DNA from: Bacteroidota bacterium | GTDB lineage: Bacteria > Bacteroidota > Bacteroidia > NS11-12g > UBA955 | DNA: 64,000 bases | Reading direction: 5' to 3' | Assembly (NCBI GenBank): GCA_025354385.1 | Contig: JANXMZ010000021.1 | Span: forward strand, 60,471 to 124,470 | Shown: in pieces, positions 36,043-44,901 of the stretch | Layout: each line of letters opens with the position of its first letter | How positions within the stretch are numbered: the stretch's first letter is position 1 | The notes under the pieces: model-generated | What the model was told of the DNA's origin: nothing | The model's input: the letters and a program-made list of their open reading frames with translations, nothing else | Database searches by the model: none | Translations under genes and position numbers: made by a program

Positions 36043-37292
36043 CTCCCCTTTACTCTAAAAATTATTTTGTCAAGGAATAAGTAAAATTGATATTTCAATT
36101 CCATAAAATTGGATTGAAAGTTCATTTGATAAGACCCCATTAATAAGTCTTTTCTAATAGCTGCCAATGGTTTCTGTACATTCTCAGTTTCCAACCATTG
36201 CAATGATTCGTCCGCCTTTTTTACAATTAATTCTTGCCTGATATTGGCGCTAATAAACTCTAATTTAGTATTCAATTCCTCTTGAGAGCTAACCGCAAAA
36301 AAAGGTAGTTTTTCTCTTTCGGCATCCGATGCTTTGAACCATTGAATAACCGGTTTTTTTAGAACCACATATTCTGCAAATGAGGTGTAAGTAATCATAT
36401 TATGGTGCAGTTGACCTACACATACATCAGCCTTGGCAATACAATACATATAATCTCTCCTTTTATTTACCGGAAACCAAACCACATTTTCCTTTAATTC
36501 CAAATCTTCTATTAATTGCTTGGTTTTATGAATAGAATTGCCATATTCAAAAGTAATAAGCCCTACTCTTTGGTTGCTTTTTATTTGTTTAAGGTAATGT
36601 ATGGCACGAATTAATTTATCATTGCCTTTCTGGTGCACCTCATCTGTATCTGCACCCCACTCATGTCTGATATGATGGAAAATAAGGATATCATATAAAC
36701 CCCTCACCCGATCGAATGCTTGTTTTAAAATAGATTGTTGCAAAACTTCTGAATGGCGCCAAAGTTTCATGTATAAATAAGGAAGCGCCTCGAAGCGATG
36801 ACCTTTGAATCCTATTTTTATCAACGCATTTTCTATTGGCAAAGGTGCCATGTTCATTGAAATATTGCGGGCATAACGAATACCCATGAATTGCAAATCG
36901 GCCAAATATTTTTCTTCCGTTTTCCAAGTTGCACCACTTACATAACTGTATTCAGAAAACGGATAATGTGACAAATCTGTAGCAGCAGAATAAAAAATAT
37001 TCAATGGCTTTCCAATCCTCATGGCAATGGCTGGCGCATATTCAATGCCCATTAAATAGTCGTATTGTCCAAACTCTTCCTTCAATTGCCTCCTGCTCAT
37101 GGTTACAATCTCGGTTTTCTTTAAAGGAAATTCTCTTAACTTGAAATTTAAATCAGAATAAGAATCAGAGCTCGGATGAAAGTGTGCATACTCATTGATT
37201 AGATATAAAGTAACATCATGGCCATCATCTGCTAGATATCTGCAGGTTTGGGACATGATATTATTCATGTTATATAAACAGGCAATCTTCAA
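36039..37292 (-). CDS. Glycosyltransferase-like protein (GT-B)
   Basis: 417 residues. Opens with KIACLYNMNN, a Rossmann strand, and has VGLITFEYGNS and VWFPVNKRRDYMYCIAKADVCVGQL in the second domain, where a GT4-like protein would carry its donor site. FAEYVVLKKPVIQW stands in for the usual EYLxxGKPVI block. No membrane segment. It follows the wzt gene with a one-base gap and is the first glycosyltransferase after the export genes. Sequence is divergent, so sugar specificity cannot be predicted. Confidence 0.6.
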   Translation of the reverse strand: MKIACLYNMNNIMSQTCRYLADDGHDVTLYLINEYAHFHPSSDSYSDLNFKLREFPLKKTEIVTMSRRQLKEEFGQYDYLMGIEYAPAIAMRIGKPLNIFYSAATDLSHYPFSEYSYVSGATWKTEEKYLADLQFMGIRYARNISMNMAPLPIENALIKIGFKGHRFEALPYLYMKLWRHSEVLQQSILKQAFDRVRGLYDILIFHHIRHEWGADTDEVHQKGNDKLIRAIHYLKQIKSNQRVGLITFEYGNSIHKTKQLIEDLELKENVVWFPVNKRRDYMYCIAKADVCVGQLHHNMITYTSFAEYVVLKKPVIQWFKASDAEREKLPFFAVSSQEELNTKLEFISANIRQELIVKKADESLQWLETENVQKPLAAIRKDLLMGSYQMNFQSNFMELKYQFYLFLDKIIFRVKGR

Positions 37293-37293
37293 T

Positions 37294-38577
37294 TTATTTT
37301 ATTTTTTTCCACTCACTTTGTGCCATGGCAGGGGCCACTACCCATTCATAAGGATAACTATCGGCCGCATTTCTCGCTGCTTTTATGACTTCAAAACCCA
37401 ATACATTTTCCTGATAATCCATGGTGTAATAGGTAGCCGCATTGTGAACACCAACACTGGCCAAAAATCCACCCGGTAATAAATCATTGTGAATTTCTGT
37501 TTCGAAAATATTTTCTCCTAATTGCAATGGCAATGCTTGGTTATGATAAATATTCAAGGCATGAAAAAGGATACTACCATCCTTATCACTTATTTTAACA
37601 TCCAATGAAGCTTTTGGAATATCTACTTTAGAATCTATGGTCAATCTGATTTTAATGGGCGATTTATACAATACAGATTCAGCAGTATTACCCTCTTCAT
37701 TGATCATTTGAATGCGCTTTATCAAAGCCTCTCCTGTACCTGTTCCCTTTTTATCAATCACTACATCGCCTTCGTTATCTGTTGTATTTATTCTAAGATA
37801 TTGTGTTACACAATCATTGATATTGCCTGCAAAATCCATGGTACCATTTTTCATCACAATGCCTGTTTGACACAAAGATTTAACCGCTCCCATGTTGTGA
37901 CTTACAAAAATAACAGTCCTTCCTTCCCCACTCACATCCTTCATTTTACCGAGACATTTTCTTTGAAACTCAATATCACCAACTGCTAAAACTTCATCTA
38001 CAATTAATATTTCTGGCTCCAAGTGTGCCGCTACAGCAAAGGCCAAACGCACATACATGCCAGAAGAGTAGCGCTTCACAGGCGTATCTATATACCTTGC
38101 CACACCACTAAAATCTACTATCTCATCAAATTTTGATTTGATTTCACTCTTGGTCATACCAAGTATGGCGCCATTCAAAAATATATTTTCACGACCTGTT
38201 AAATCTGGATGAAAACCAGTGCCCACTTCCAGCAAACTGGCTATTCTGCCGTTTACTTTTATACTGCCAACACTTGGTGCTGTGACTCTGGATAACATTT
38301 TAAGCAAGGTAGATTTGCCTGCTCCATTTTTTCCTATTATGCCTAAAACTTCACCGCGTTTAACTTCAAAATTAATATCTCTTGCGGCCCATACAATATC
38401 GCCTTTTTTTGCTTGTACAGTGCGATCGTTATCGGTAATCAAACCATCATCCTTTTTTTTGCCTCTAAGGCTCTGAATAAACCTAACAAACTCGCCTGCA
38501 AAAGTGCCAGAACCAATTTCGCCTAAGCGATATTGCTTGCCTAAATTTTCTACCTTTATTACTACATCATCCATCAT
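37294..38577 (-). CDS. wzt: Polysaccharide ABC exporter ATPase (Wzt) with C-terminal carbohydrate-binding domain
   Basis: 427 residues. The nucleotide-binding domain (1-~260) has the Walker A GKNGAGKST at 82-90, signature YSSGMYVRLAF, Walker B ILIVDEVLAVGD and switch VSHN. The extra C-terminal domain of about 150 residues is the Wzt type that recognises the capped non-reducing end of the glycan before export. This implies the chain carries a specific terminal modification, for which the locus offers many candidates. ATGA overlap with wzm confirms one complex at the inner membrane. Confidence 0.93.
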   Translation of the reverse strand: MMDDVVIKVENLGKQYRLGEIGSGTFAGEFVRFIQSLRGKKKDDGLITDNDRTVQAKKGDIVWAARDINFEVKRGEVLGIIGKNGAGKSTLLKMLSRVTAPSVGSIKVNGRIASLLEVGTGFHPDLTGRENIFLNGAILGMTKSEIKSKFDEIVDFSGVARYIDTPVKRYSSGMYVRLAFAVAAHLEPEILIVDEVLAVGDIEFQRKCLGKMKDVSGEGRTVIFVSHNMGAVKSLCQTGIVMKNGTMDFAGNINDCVTQYLRINTTDNEGDVVIDKKGTGTGEALIKRIQMINEEGNTAESVLYKSPIKIRLTIDSKVDIPKASLDVKISDKDGSILFHALNIYHNQALPLQLGENIFETEIHNDLLPGGFLASVGVHNAATYYTMDYQENVLGFEVIKAARNAADSYPYEWVVAPAMAQSEWKKIK

Positions 38578-39428
38578 ACCGTATCCATAAATGTTTTTTC
38601 AACGCGATTAAAAACCGCTATTCCAAATAATAGTAATAGGGCTGCAAACACAGCACTGTAAGTTAATAAAACTGGGTTGAAACTACCTCCACAATCGAAT
38701 CCATACTTGGCTGCCTCAAGTATTGAAGTCATTGGATTGTAAGTAACAAATAGCATTACAAATTTATTTTTTAAAGCCAATGTATCTAATTGATAAACCA
38801 CTGGTGTGGCCCACATTAATAATTGTACACCAAAACCTACCAAGAATGTAAAGTCGCGGTAACGAGTCGTTAACGATGAAATAACCAAGCCTGCACCCAA
38901 TCCCATTAAGGCCATAAGCACTAAATAAACAGGAATTAGCAAGAGCGTAAAGTTAATTTGTATGGTATAAGTACCTTCGAAATAATAGTAGACCCACACA
39001 ACTAATAGCATTAAAAATTGCAGTGAAAATTTCAATAAATTAGAAATAACTACAGAAATGGGTACCGATAATCGCGGAAAATAAACTTTGCCAAATACAC
39101 TTGCATTGGCCACAAAAGTATTGGATGTAGCTGTAAGGCAAGATGCAAAATAGTTCCAAAATGTTTGTCCGCAAAGAAAAAATAGGAAGGGGGGTTTGCC
39201 TACTGGTGCAAGTTTAGCAATATTGCCAAAAATAAGGGTGAATATTAAAGAGGTTATAAGTGGTTGAATAAAGAACCATACTGGACCCAATACAGTTTGC
39301 TTATATACCGCAACATAATCTCTCTTTACTAATAAAGAAATAAGATCTCTGTATTTCCAAAGTTCTTTAAAATTGAAACTTAAAATATTTCGTTTGGCGC
39401 TTATCTCGTAATCGAAAGTTTCTTTCAC
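38574..39428 (-). CDS. wzm: Polysaccharide ABC exporter permease (Wzm)
   Basis: 284 residues with six membrane helices, starting after a cytoplasmic N-terminal stretch containing WKYRDLISLLVKRDYVAVYKQTVLGP, written here in part as the family's interface helix near residues 24-48. An ABC-2 type signature region near residues 185-200 is present. Partner of Wzt: it moves the undecaprenyl-linked glycan across the inner membrane. The ATG overlaps the stop of the NusG-like gene by 4 bases. Confidence 0.93.
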   Translation of the reverse strand: MKETFDYEISAKRNILSFNFKELWKYRDLISLLVKRDYVAVYKQTVLGPVWFFIQPLITSLIFTLIFGNIAKLAPVGKPPFLFFLCGQTFWNYFASCLTATSNTFVANASVFGKVYFPRLSVPISVVISNLLKFSLQFLMLLVVWVYYYFEGTYTIQINFTLLLIPVYLVLMALMGLGAGLVISSLTTRYRDFTFLVGFGVQLLMWATPVVYQLDTLALKNKFVMLFVTYNPMTSILEAAKYGFDCGGSFNPVLLTYSAVFAALLLLFGIAVFNRVEKTFMDTV

Positions 39429-39931
39429 TTGATTGATTTTAATAATTTAGAAGGAATTTTGACTTGTATGCTGCTCCCAAAATTTTCGAAATGAATGATA
39501 AACCATTTCGAATCTTTTTTTTGATACAACTCACCGATTTGTCCTTTGAGTGAGCCATCTGTAACCATTACCTTTTCTCCTACTTGCATTTGTTCAGCAT
39601 TGTCCAATACAGTTATGTCATATCCGTAATGTATTAATGATTGTATGGTTTCTATCTCGTGCTGCCTAACAATGGCATTGGCTTTATTGTATTTTAAAAA
39701 CCCAACAACGCCTGTTGTTCGAATAATATCATCTGCTCTTTTATGTGGTTTCACGAAAACATATCCGTTAAACAAAGGTTTTTCCACTAATTTTTTTCTA
39801 TCGCTCCATTGACTCAATACTTTTATCAATGGCAAATAATTTTCTACTTGCATTTCGGTCAATTTTTGAGCAACTTTTTTCTCCTGTCTTGAGCCCGTAT
39901 ACACAACATTCCAGTTTAATTCTTCCTTCAT
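39425..39931 (-). CDS. NusG-like antiterminator (UpxY/RfaH type)
   Basis: 168 residues. The NGN domain covers about 6-100 (WNVVYTGSRQEKKV, PLFNGYVFV at 52-60) and a KOW region about 112-145 (VGEKVMVTDGSLKGQIG). It lacks the surroundings of the housekeeping nusG (no secE, rplK or rplA). In Bacteroides, UpxY proteins are first genes of capsule operons and let RNA polymerase read through within their own operon. Its place as first gene, overlapping wzm and followed by about 39 kb of same-strand genes, fits that role exactly. The untranslated leader before it is 124 bases long. Confidence 0.9.
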   Translation of the reverse strand: MKEELNWNVVYTGSRQEKKVAQKLTEMQVENYLPLIKVLSQWSDRKKLVEKPLFNGYVFVKPHKRADDIIRTTGVVGFLKYNKANAIVRQHEIETIQSLIHYGYDITVLDNAEQMQVGEKVMVTDGSLKGQIGELYQKKDSKWFIIHFENFGSSIQVKIPSKLLKSIK

Positions 39932-40031
39932 TTTATTTAAAGCGCTGCCTCCTCAGTCACATTTGTGATCCAAGAAAGCCCAGTGTTTAGATACTTAAAC
40001 CATTGGTATAAGTCCTATTCTATTTTACTCT

Positions 40032-40057
40032 GAAATTGAATTATACAATTTAATTTC
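40032..40057. repeat. Imperfect dyad before the NusG-like gene
   Basis: Eleven-base arms (GAAATTGAATT and AATTTAATTTC) separated by ATAC pair at 10 of 11 positions. It covers the last codon and stop of the regulator gene and lies about 100 bases before the NusG-like start. It could form a hairpin in the transcript, but no T tract follows on the minus strand, so it is not a standard terminator. Confidence 0.3.
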
Positions 40058-40586
40058 AGGCGTTTATATTATCTTTTTCCCTCGACCAAAGTAGTAAGTA
40101 AATACCTTCTTTGATACTCAATTTTTCAACAATTGTGTATTTGATTCTACGACCAATTTTTTTACCAACTTTATCGCATAAATCTTTTAAATAAATTTCA
40201 TCCACTTCTCCAATGAATATGAGATCAATTTCCTTCCCATCAATGCCTTTGGCAAATGAACCTGTAAGATATACCTTTTCTAAATAACCCAATTTTGAAA
40301 CGATATAATCCACTATCCAATCCAATCCAACATATTTGAAAATAATATTGTTGATGTCCTTAAATAATGGATGTGAAGTATTGGCCTTAAATAATTTTTT
40401 ATTGCCTTCGAACTCGGATTGCAGCATGCCCGCCTTTTCAAACTTATTTAGCTCTAATCGAATAGCATTGGTAGATTCTCCAAACTCTGTCTCTAAATTT
40501 CTTAAATACGATTTTGTTTCGCTGTTTAAAAAAAATTTTAAAAGCAATTTGACCCTGGTCTTAGATGTTATGAGGGTTTCTATCAT
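40056..40586 (-). CDS. Winged-helix regulator fused to nucleotidyltransferase-like domain
   Basis: 176 residues. Residues ~1-70 form an ArsR/MarR-like winged helix (TSKTRVKLLLKFFLN, then AIRLELNKFEKAGML). Residues ~95-170 resemble a minimal nucleotidyltransferase with TGSFAKG at 108-114 and an acidic pair E119/D121 (KEIDLIF), where active MNT-type enzymes have DxD. The protein is directly upstream of the NusG-like gene, in the position of a local transcription regulator for the operon. A 17-base perfect dyad over its own -7 box could be its binding site. Enzymatic activity is uncertain. Confidence 0.7.
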   Translation of the reverse strand: MIETLITSKTRVKLLLKFFLNSETKSYLRNLETEFGESTNAIRLELNKFEKAGMLQSEFEGNKKLFKANTSHPLFKDINNIIFKYVGLDWIVDYIVSKLGYLEKVYLTGSFAKGIDGKEIDLIFIGEVDEIYLKDLCDKVGKKIGRRIKYTIVEKLSIKEGIYLLLWSREKDNINA

Positions 40587-40595
40587 CGATTAATT

Positions 40596-40612
40596 GAGTA
40601 GCAAACCTACTC
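40596..40612. promoter_or_regulatory. Perfect dyad overlapping a -7 promoter box
   Basis: GAGTAG-CAAAC-CTACTC is a perfect 6-base inverted repeat with a 5-base centre, located 10 bases upstream of the regulator start codon. It contains the minus-strand -7 element TAGGTTTG. A repressor bound here would block the promoter, so autoregulation by the winged-helix protein is a natural hypothesis. Confidence 0.5.
40602..40609 (-). promoter_or_regulatory. -7 promoter element of the regulator gene
   Basis: Minus-strand TAGGTTTG matches TAnnTTTG, 15 bases before the ATG. It could start transcription of the regulator, the NusG-like gene and the whole exporter/glycan operon. Confidence 0.5.
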
Positions 40613-40705
40613 GATTTTCATGATACTCTAAATAATAATTATAAACACATTGTACAAAATTTAAGATACTCGCATAACCCCAAATTAAAGGATTAAATGG
40701 GCCTG

Positions 40706-41422
40706 TTAACGACTGAAGATATTGTATTTAATTATACAATAAATGGCCCTGAATCCATCTCTCCAACCAATTTTTTTACCTTCTAAGTATGTTCTGCCAT
40801 AATAAGAAATACCAACCTCGTAAATTCTTACACCTTTAATCCGCGAAACTTTTGCAGTTACTTCGGGCTCGAATCCAAATCGGTTTTCCTTGAATTGTAT
40901 GGATTGAATAATTTCTCTTTTGAATAATTTATAACAAGTTTCCATGTCTGTTAAATTCAAATTCGTAAGAGAATTGCTCAATTGTGTAAGAAATTTATTG
41001 CCTATTGAATGCCAAAAAAACAAAATACGATGTGGCTTTCCTCCCATGAATCGGGTGCCATATACAACATCTGCAAATCCATCTAAAATAGGTTTTAAAA
41101 GTATGTTATATTCATTGGGATCGTATTCCAAATCAGCATCCTGAATTATTACATAATCGCCTGTTGCTTCTTTTATACCCGTATGGAGTGCAGCACCTTT
41201 TCCTTTATTTACTTCGTGTTTCTTGTATTGTATATTCAGCTCAGGATGCTCACTGATGTAGCTTTGAATAACCGCTTCAGTATCATCCTTAGAGCAATCA
41301 TTGATAATTAATATTTCTTTTGAAATTCCACCAATTAATTCAACGGCCTTTACTTTATTTAAAATTAAATGTATGGTTTTAGCTTCGTTATAGGCAGGAA
41401 TAATAATTGATAATTTGCTCAT
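40706..41422 (-). CDS. GT2 glycosyltransferase (dolichol-phosphate mannosyltransferase-like)
   Basis: 238 residues, single GT-A domain. [12 protein letters not shown] at the N terminus, NDCSKDDT near 41-48, QDADLEYDP near 94-102 (DxD) and [12 protein letters not shown] near 181-192 fit soluble polyprenyl-phosphate glycosyltransferases. No C-terminal membrane helices, unlike the GT2 at 26814-27737. It follows the oxidoreductase gene with a one-base gap. Probably supplies a lipid-phosphate sugar for surface glycans or glycoproteins. Confidence 0.85.
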   Translation of the reverse strand: MSKLSIIIPAYNEAKTIHLILNKVKAVELIGGISKEILIINDCSKDDTEAVIQSYISEHPELNIQYKKHEVNKGKGAALHTGIKEATGDYVIIQDADLEYDPNEYNILLKPILDGFADVVYGTRFMGGKPHRILFFWHSIGNKFLTQLSNSLTNLNLTDMETCYKLFKREIIQSIQFKENRFGFEPEVTAKVSRIKGVRIYEVGISYYGRTYLEGKKIGWRDGFRAIYCIIKYNIFSR

Positions 41423-41423
41423 A

Positions 41424-42455
41424 CTAATTTTTAATAAAGTTGTTTAATGCATATATCCGCTCTATAATCTCCACTACCTTTAATCCTTCCAAAGCATTCG
41501 TAGTTACAGTAGTCCTGTTCATTAAAGTGTCTATTACATTTTCATAAACATAATTGTGATTGGCTGCAGAGCCTTTATATGGACCATAATCATTAGCGGG
41601 ATTAGCGGCCGCAAGCACTGGCATTTCATAATTTTCAATATGGCAATACTCCACTTCATTCATGTATTGTCCGCCAATTTTTACACTGCCTTTTTCCGCT
41701 ACTATGGTCAAACTACTTTCTAAATTTTTATCCCATACCGAGGTAGAATAATTGATACATCCCATACCCCCATTTATAAAGTTAAAATTTACCATACCAC
41801 TGTCTTCAAAGTCGGTGAGCCCTTTATGGTTAAAGTCGTTGAACTTAGCCTGAATATCGCTAATATCGCCAAACAACCAGTACATTATATCTACAAAATG
41901 TGAAAACTGCGTAAAAAGTGTTCCGCCATCTAAATTTAGTTTTCCTTTCCATCCATCCACCTTGTAATACCTGCTATCACGGTTCCAATAACAATTAATT
42001 TGCACCATGAATATCTTGCCTAGTATGCCATCTTCTACAACCTTTTTAATCCATTCTGAAGGAGGTGAATAGCGGTTTTGCATTACGCAGAAAACCTGCC
42101 TAGAAACTTGCAATGCTTTAAATATTATTTTCTCACATTCTGCCTTGCTTAAGGCCATTGGTTTTTCTATTACAATATGTTTTTTATGTTCTAATCCTAT
42201 TAAGGCATGCTCAGCATGTAAGCCATTAGGAGTAGCAATACTCAATACATCAAATTCAATTCCGGATTGAAATAGTTCGTTTATGGTATTGAAGAATGGA
42301 ACTTGATAACTTTCCATTCCAAGGGTATCAAATGGTCTGGTATCACATAAAGCTACTAATTCAGATTCTGCATGTCTGCTAATCATTTCGACATGTCGTT
42401 TGCCAATATGACCATTGCCAACAACGGCAAATTTTATTTTCTTAGCATCAGTCAT
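41424..42455 (-). CDS. Gfo/Idh/MocA family sugar oxidoreductase
   Basis: 343 residues. The NAD(P)-binding GNGHIG lies at 13-18, the catalytic EKP at 97-99 and the substrate motif [20 protein letters not shown] near 175-195. Members in glycan loci oxidise the 3-position of UDP-GlcNAc(3-keto)A or reduce keto sugars (WlbA/WbpB). No partner aminotransferase or acetyltransferase of that pathway is adjacent, so the substrate remains open. It overlaps the ABC transporter gene by 8 bases, suggesting co-translation. Confidence 0.82.
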   Translation of the reverse strand: MTDAKKIKFAVVGNGHIGKRHVEMISRHAESELVALCDTRPFDTLGMESYQVPFFNTINELFQSGIEFDVLSIATPNGLHAEHALIGLEHKKHIVIEKPMALSKAECEKIIFKALQVSRQVFCVMQNRYSPPSEWIKKVVEDGILGKIFMVQINCYWNRDSRYYKVDGWKGKLNLDGGTLFTQFSHFVDIMYWLFGDISDIQAKFNDFNHKGLTDFEDSGMVNFNFINGGMGCINYSTSVWDKNLESSLTIVAEKGSVKIGGQYMNEVEYCHIENYEMPVLAAANPANDYGPYKGSAANHNYVYENVIDTLMNRTTVTTNALEGLKVVEIIERIYALNNFIKN

Positions 42456-44178
42456 TTTTTATTAAAACTCCTTTTTCTATTCTGTAAATATGGTCGCAAA
42501 GATGCAGTATTCTGTTTTGATGTGCAATAATTATAATCGTTACCTCTTGTGCCTTTAGTTTCTTTAAACTTTCTAGAATAATATGTTCTGCCTCCGCATC
42601 TAGTGCACTAGTGGCCTCATCAAATAATAAAACTTTTGCATTTTTATACAAAGCTCGGGCAATGGCAATTCGCTGTTTTTGGCCCTCGCTAATTTTTATA
42701 CCCTGCTCCCCTAAAATTGTTTGGATACCATTTGGCAAACTCTCCATAAATTCCGAGATACCTGAATTTTCAATGGCCCTTTTCAATTTATCTTCATTAA
42801 TATTCTCCGAAAAAGTAATATTTTCAATGAGTGATTTATTAAAAATAAAGGGCGATTGGTGAACGAATCCCAACTGATTTTGCCAAGCATTTATGTGATG
42901 ATTGTCCAAATCTTGACCATCTATGGCAATGGCACCTTTATTTGGGATAATTAGTCCTGAAAGTATTTTCAATAAGGTACTTTTACCACTGCCGCTATTT
43001 CCCGTAATACCAATGATATCCCCCTTTTTTATAGAGAGATTTATATGGTCAATTAGGTTGACTGTGCTATTGGTATGTTTGAAAACAATGTCCTTCAATT
43101 CTATTTTTTCATGTAACACAACTGGATGCTCTATATGCTGGTGTTCCGAAACATTATTACCTCTTAAAAAATCAATGGTGTATTGATAGTGCTTAATTTT
43201 CATTAAAGCTACTAATAAGCGATTCAAAGCAGGTATTAATCTGAAAACCGACAATACAAAAACGGCTCCCAATAGGCGCAACCCACCTGGATTATGCGAG
43301 AAAAAATACCCATAAATAACCAATATGATAACCCCTAGCAAAACAACAAATTCATTGGCTCTAGAAGGTATTAATTGATATTGCATTGACTTGAAATCGC
43401 ATTCGAGCAAAGGTTTTTGTTTATTTAAAAAATCCTTTATGAAATACCCTGAAGAATGATTGATTTTGATATCCGCTAAGCCGTTAATTCCAATATTCAA
43501 ACTTTCTATTGTTTTTTCACGGTGATCTTTTGTCTTTTGCCCTAAAGCATATACCCTGTTTTTGATAGTTTTATTGATAAAATAAAAGGCCGGACCTGTA
43601 ATAATTACAATCAATAAAAATACCATTGGATTGAACCACATGATAAACAGAATTACAAAAAGAACAATGATACTTTCTCCAACAATACCTACAAAAGGAA
43701 GCAATATTCCTGTGGCGTAGTAAAAAGCATTAAAATGTATTTTCTGCAACATCTCTGAAGTACCGTTCGCTACAATTTTAACATAAGGCTGGTTCACCGC
43801 ATGGTAAAAAGTTTTTTCTGTAAAGTTTTGAACTAATTCAGTGCTTAATTTTTGTAGGCTGTTTTGAATAAGAATGGCTAAAATATTTTTGATTGCAAAA
43901 AAGAATACAACTCCAATAATTAAAAATACCAAAAAACTAGCCTCATTAGGCAAACCAGAATGTTTAAATACATAACGGAGTTTACTGCTTTTTTCTAAAA
44001 AATCGCCATCAATTGCCAACATCAAAATTGGCACTACTGCAGCTAATCCTACAACATCTGCTATAGAAACCAAACTTGTTAAAATCAATAGTTTTTTACC
44101 CTTGTCCAAACTTGCCTTTTCAAGCAATTGTTTAATACTGTTTAAAGAGTGCAATATGGCATTGGTAGAAGCAGACAA
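42448..44178 (-). CDS. ABC transporter, fused permease-ATPase (MsbA/PglK-like)
   Basis: 576 residues. Six membrane helices in residues ~20-310 precede a nucleotide-binding domain with Walker A GNSGSGKST, signature ISEGQKQR and Walker B VLLFDEATSALD. The order and size match homodimeric half-transporters that flip lipids or lipid-linked oligosaccharides. Together with the nearby GT2 it may handle a lipid-linked sugar independent of the Wzm/Wzt route. The start codon is TTG; a -7 element lies 38 bases upstream, and no ATG is available. Confidence 0.85.
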   Translation of the reverse strand: MSASTNAILHSLNSIKQLLEKASLDKGKKLLILTSLVSIADVVGLAAVVPILMLAIDGDFLEKSSKLRYVFKHSGLPNEASFLVFLIIGVVFFFAIKNILAILIQNSLQKLSTELVQNFTEKTFYHAVNQPYVKIVANGTSEMLQKIHFNAFYYATGILLPFVGIVGESIIVLFVILFIMWFNPMVFLLIVIITGPAFYFINKTIKNRVYALGQKTKDHREKTIESLNIGINGLADIKINHSSGYFIKDFLNKQKPLLECDFKSMQYQLIPSRANEFVVLLGVIILVIYGYFFSHNPGGLRLLGAVFVLSVFRLIPALNRLLVALMKIKHYQYTIDFLRGNNVSEHQHIEHPVVLHEKIELKDIVFKHTNSTVNLIDHINLSIKKGDIIGITGNSGSGKSTLLKILSGLIIPNKGAIAIDGQDLDNHHINAWQNQLGFVHQSPFIFNKSLIENITFSENINEDKLKRAIENSGISEFMESLPNGIQTILGEQGIKISEGQKQRIAIARALYKNAKVLLFDEATSALDAEAEHIILESLKKLKAQEVTIIIIAHQNRILHLCDHIYRIEKGVLIKND

Positions 44179-44216
44179 TTTATTTAATGATTTCTAAAAA
44201 ATTTAGGTTTAATTTG

Positions 44217-44224
44217 CAAATGTA
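44217..44224 (-). promoter_or_regulatory. -7 promoter element for the ABC transporter operon
   Basis: Minus-strand TACATTTG fits TAnnTTTG and lies in the 67-base divergent gap, 38 bases before the TTG start. This marks the upstream edge of the minus-strand locus. Confidence 0.5.
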
Positions 44225-44245
44225 GTTTTTATTCTACGAAACATT

Positions 44246-44821
44246 GTGTTTGATATTACTCCTAAAGAACAAACGATAAAACAAATCCGAAAAGGCCTCG
44301 TTCAGCCACTTCCCAACAAATATCCTTTGCTGAATTTTGAAAGTGATATTTTTAAACAATCCATGAATTTACCGGATGAAGACTTTGTTTCTGAATGGGT
44401 AAAAAATGGCTACTATTTTAACACATGTGGCAACAGTTACGATTTTCTTTCTCAAATTATGCGTTTAAAGGTGGAGAAAAACCTCGGAAATATTGCACTT
44501 GGAGAAAAAAAATTAATAGATCTTTTTAATGATAATGGCATTGAACACATATCGGCTGAAAAGGTAGAAAACACACTTATTATTTCATGCCTAAAGCTTG
44601 AAAGCAGTAGCATGTCCGTTTGTTTTAGCTCAGAAATTCAACCCATAAAAGCCATTGGATTGTCTAAAAACATTATCCTTTACGCCAAAAATAATCAAGT
44701 AGGAAACCCTTCTTCCAAAACTTTCATCAATGATTTAAATATCAAAAACGACTTCCGTATTCAATTAACAGTGGATTACTTTAAACCGTTTAAGTCGGTT
44801 TATTTATTCATGGAATTATAG
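44246..44821 (+). CDS. Hypothetical cytoplasmic protein
   Basis: 191 residues, not recognised with confidence. No signal peptide or membrane helix. It alternates short helices and strands, with NTCGNSYDFLSQI near residues 59-71 and SSSMSVCFSSE near 128-138; two cysteines only. Start codon is GTG. It is divergent from the ABC transporter and followed after 80 bases by the pseudouridine synthase gene on the same strand. Real coding is supported by continuous codon bias and length, but no function can be given. Confidence 0.6.
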   Translation: MFDITPKEQTIKQIRKGLVQPLPNKYPLLNFESDIFKQSMNLPDEDFVSEWVKNGYYFNTCGNSYDFLSQIMRLKVEKNLGNIALGEKKLIDLFNDNGIEHISAEKVENTLIISCLKLESSSMSVCFSSEIQPIKAIGLSKNIILYAKNNQVGNPSSKTFINDLNIKNDFRIQLTVDYFKPFKSVYLFMEL

Positions 44822-44885
44822 GATTATAAGGCACTTGGAGTGTGGGCACATGCGCCAAAATTGAGAAAAACAGCTCAATTTTACC

Positions 44886-44893
44886 TACCTTTG
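44886..44893 (+). promoter_or_regulatory. -7 promoter element of the pseudouridine synthase gene
   Basis: TACCTTTG, 8 bases before the ATG at 44902, with a TTG at 44861-44863 (22-base spacing) as possible -33 element. The transcript would start within a few bases of the ATG. This argues against any start upstream of 44902. Confidence 0.6.
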
Positions 44894-44901
44894 CAGTAGT
44901 T

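Noticed and set aside
39425..39931. Housekeeping nusG
   Set aside because: No secE, rplK, rplA or rplJ nearby; position as first gene of an exporter and glycan operon indicates a specialised paralogue.
40721..40740. Palindrome ATTGTA-N8-TACAAT resembling a regulatory site
   Set aside because: It lies inside the last codons of the GT2 gene in AT-rich sequence, without a T tract. It shares only AATTATACAA with the dyad near 40040, so chance is likely.
44842..44901. Upstream GTG start for the pseudouridine synthase
   Set aside because: The -7 element TACCTTTG lies within this stretch and the ATG at 44902 is properly placed; the extra 20 residues are not family-like.
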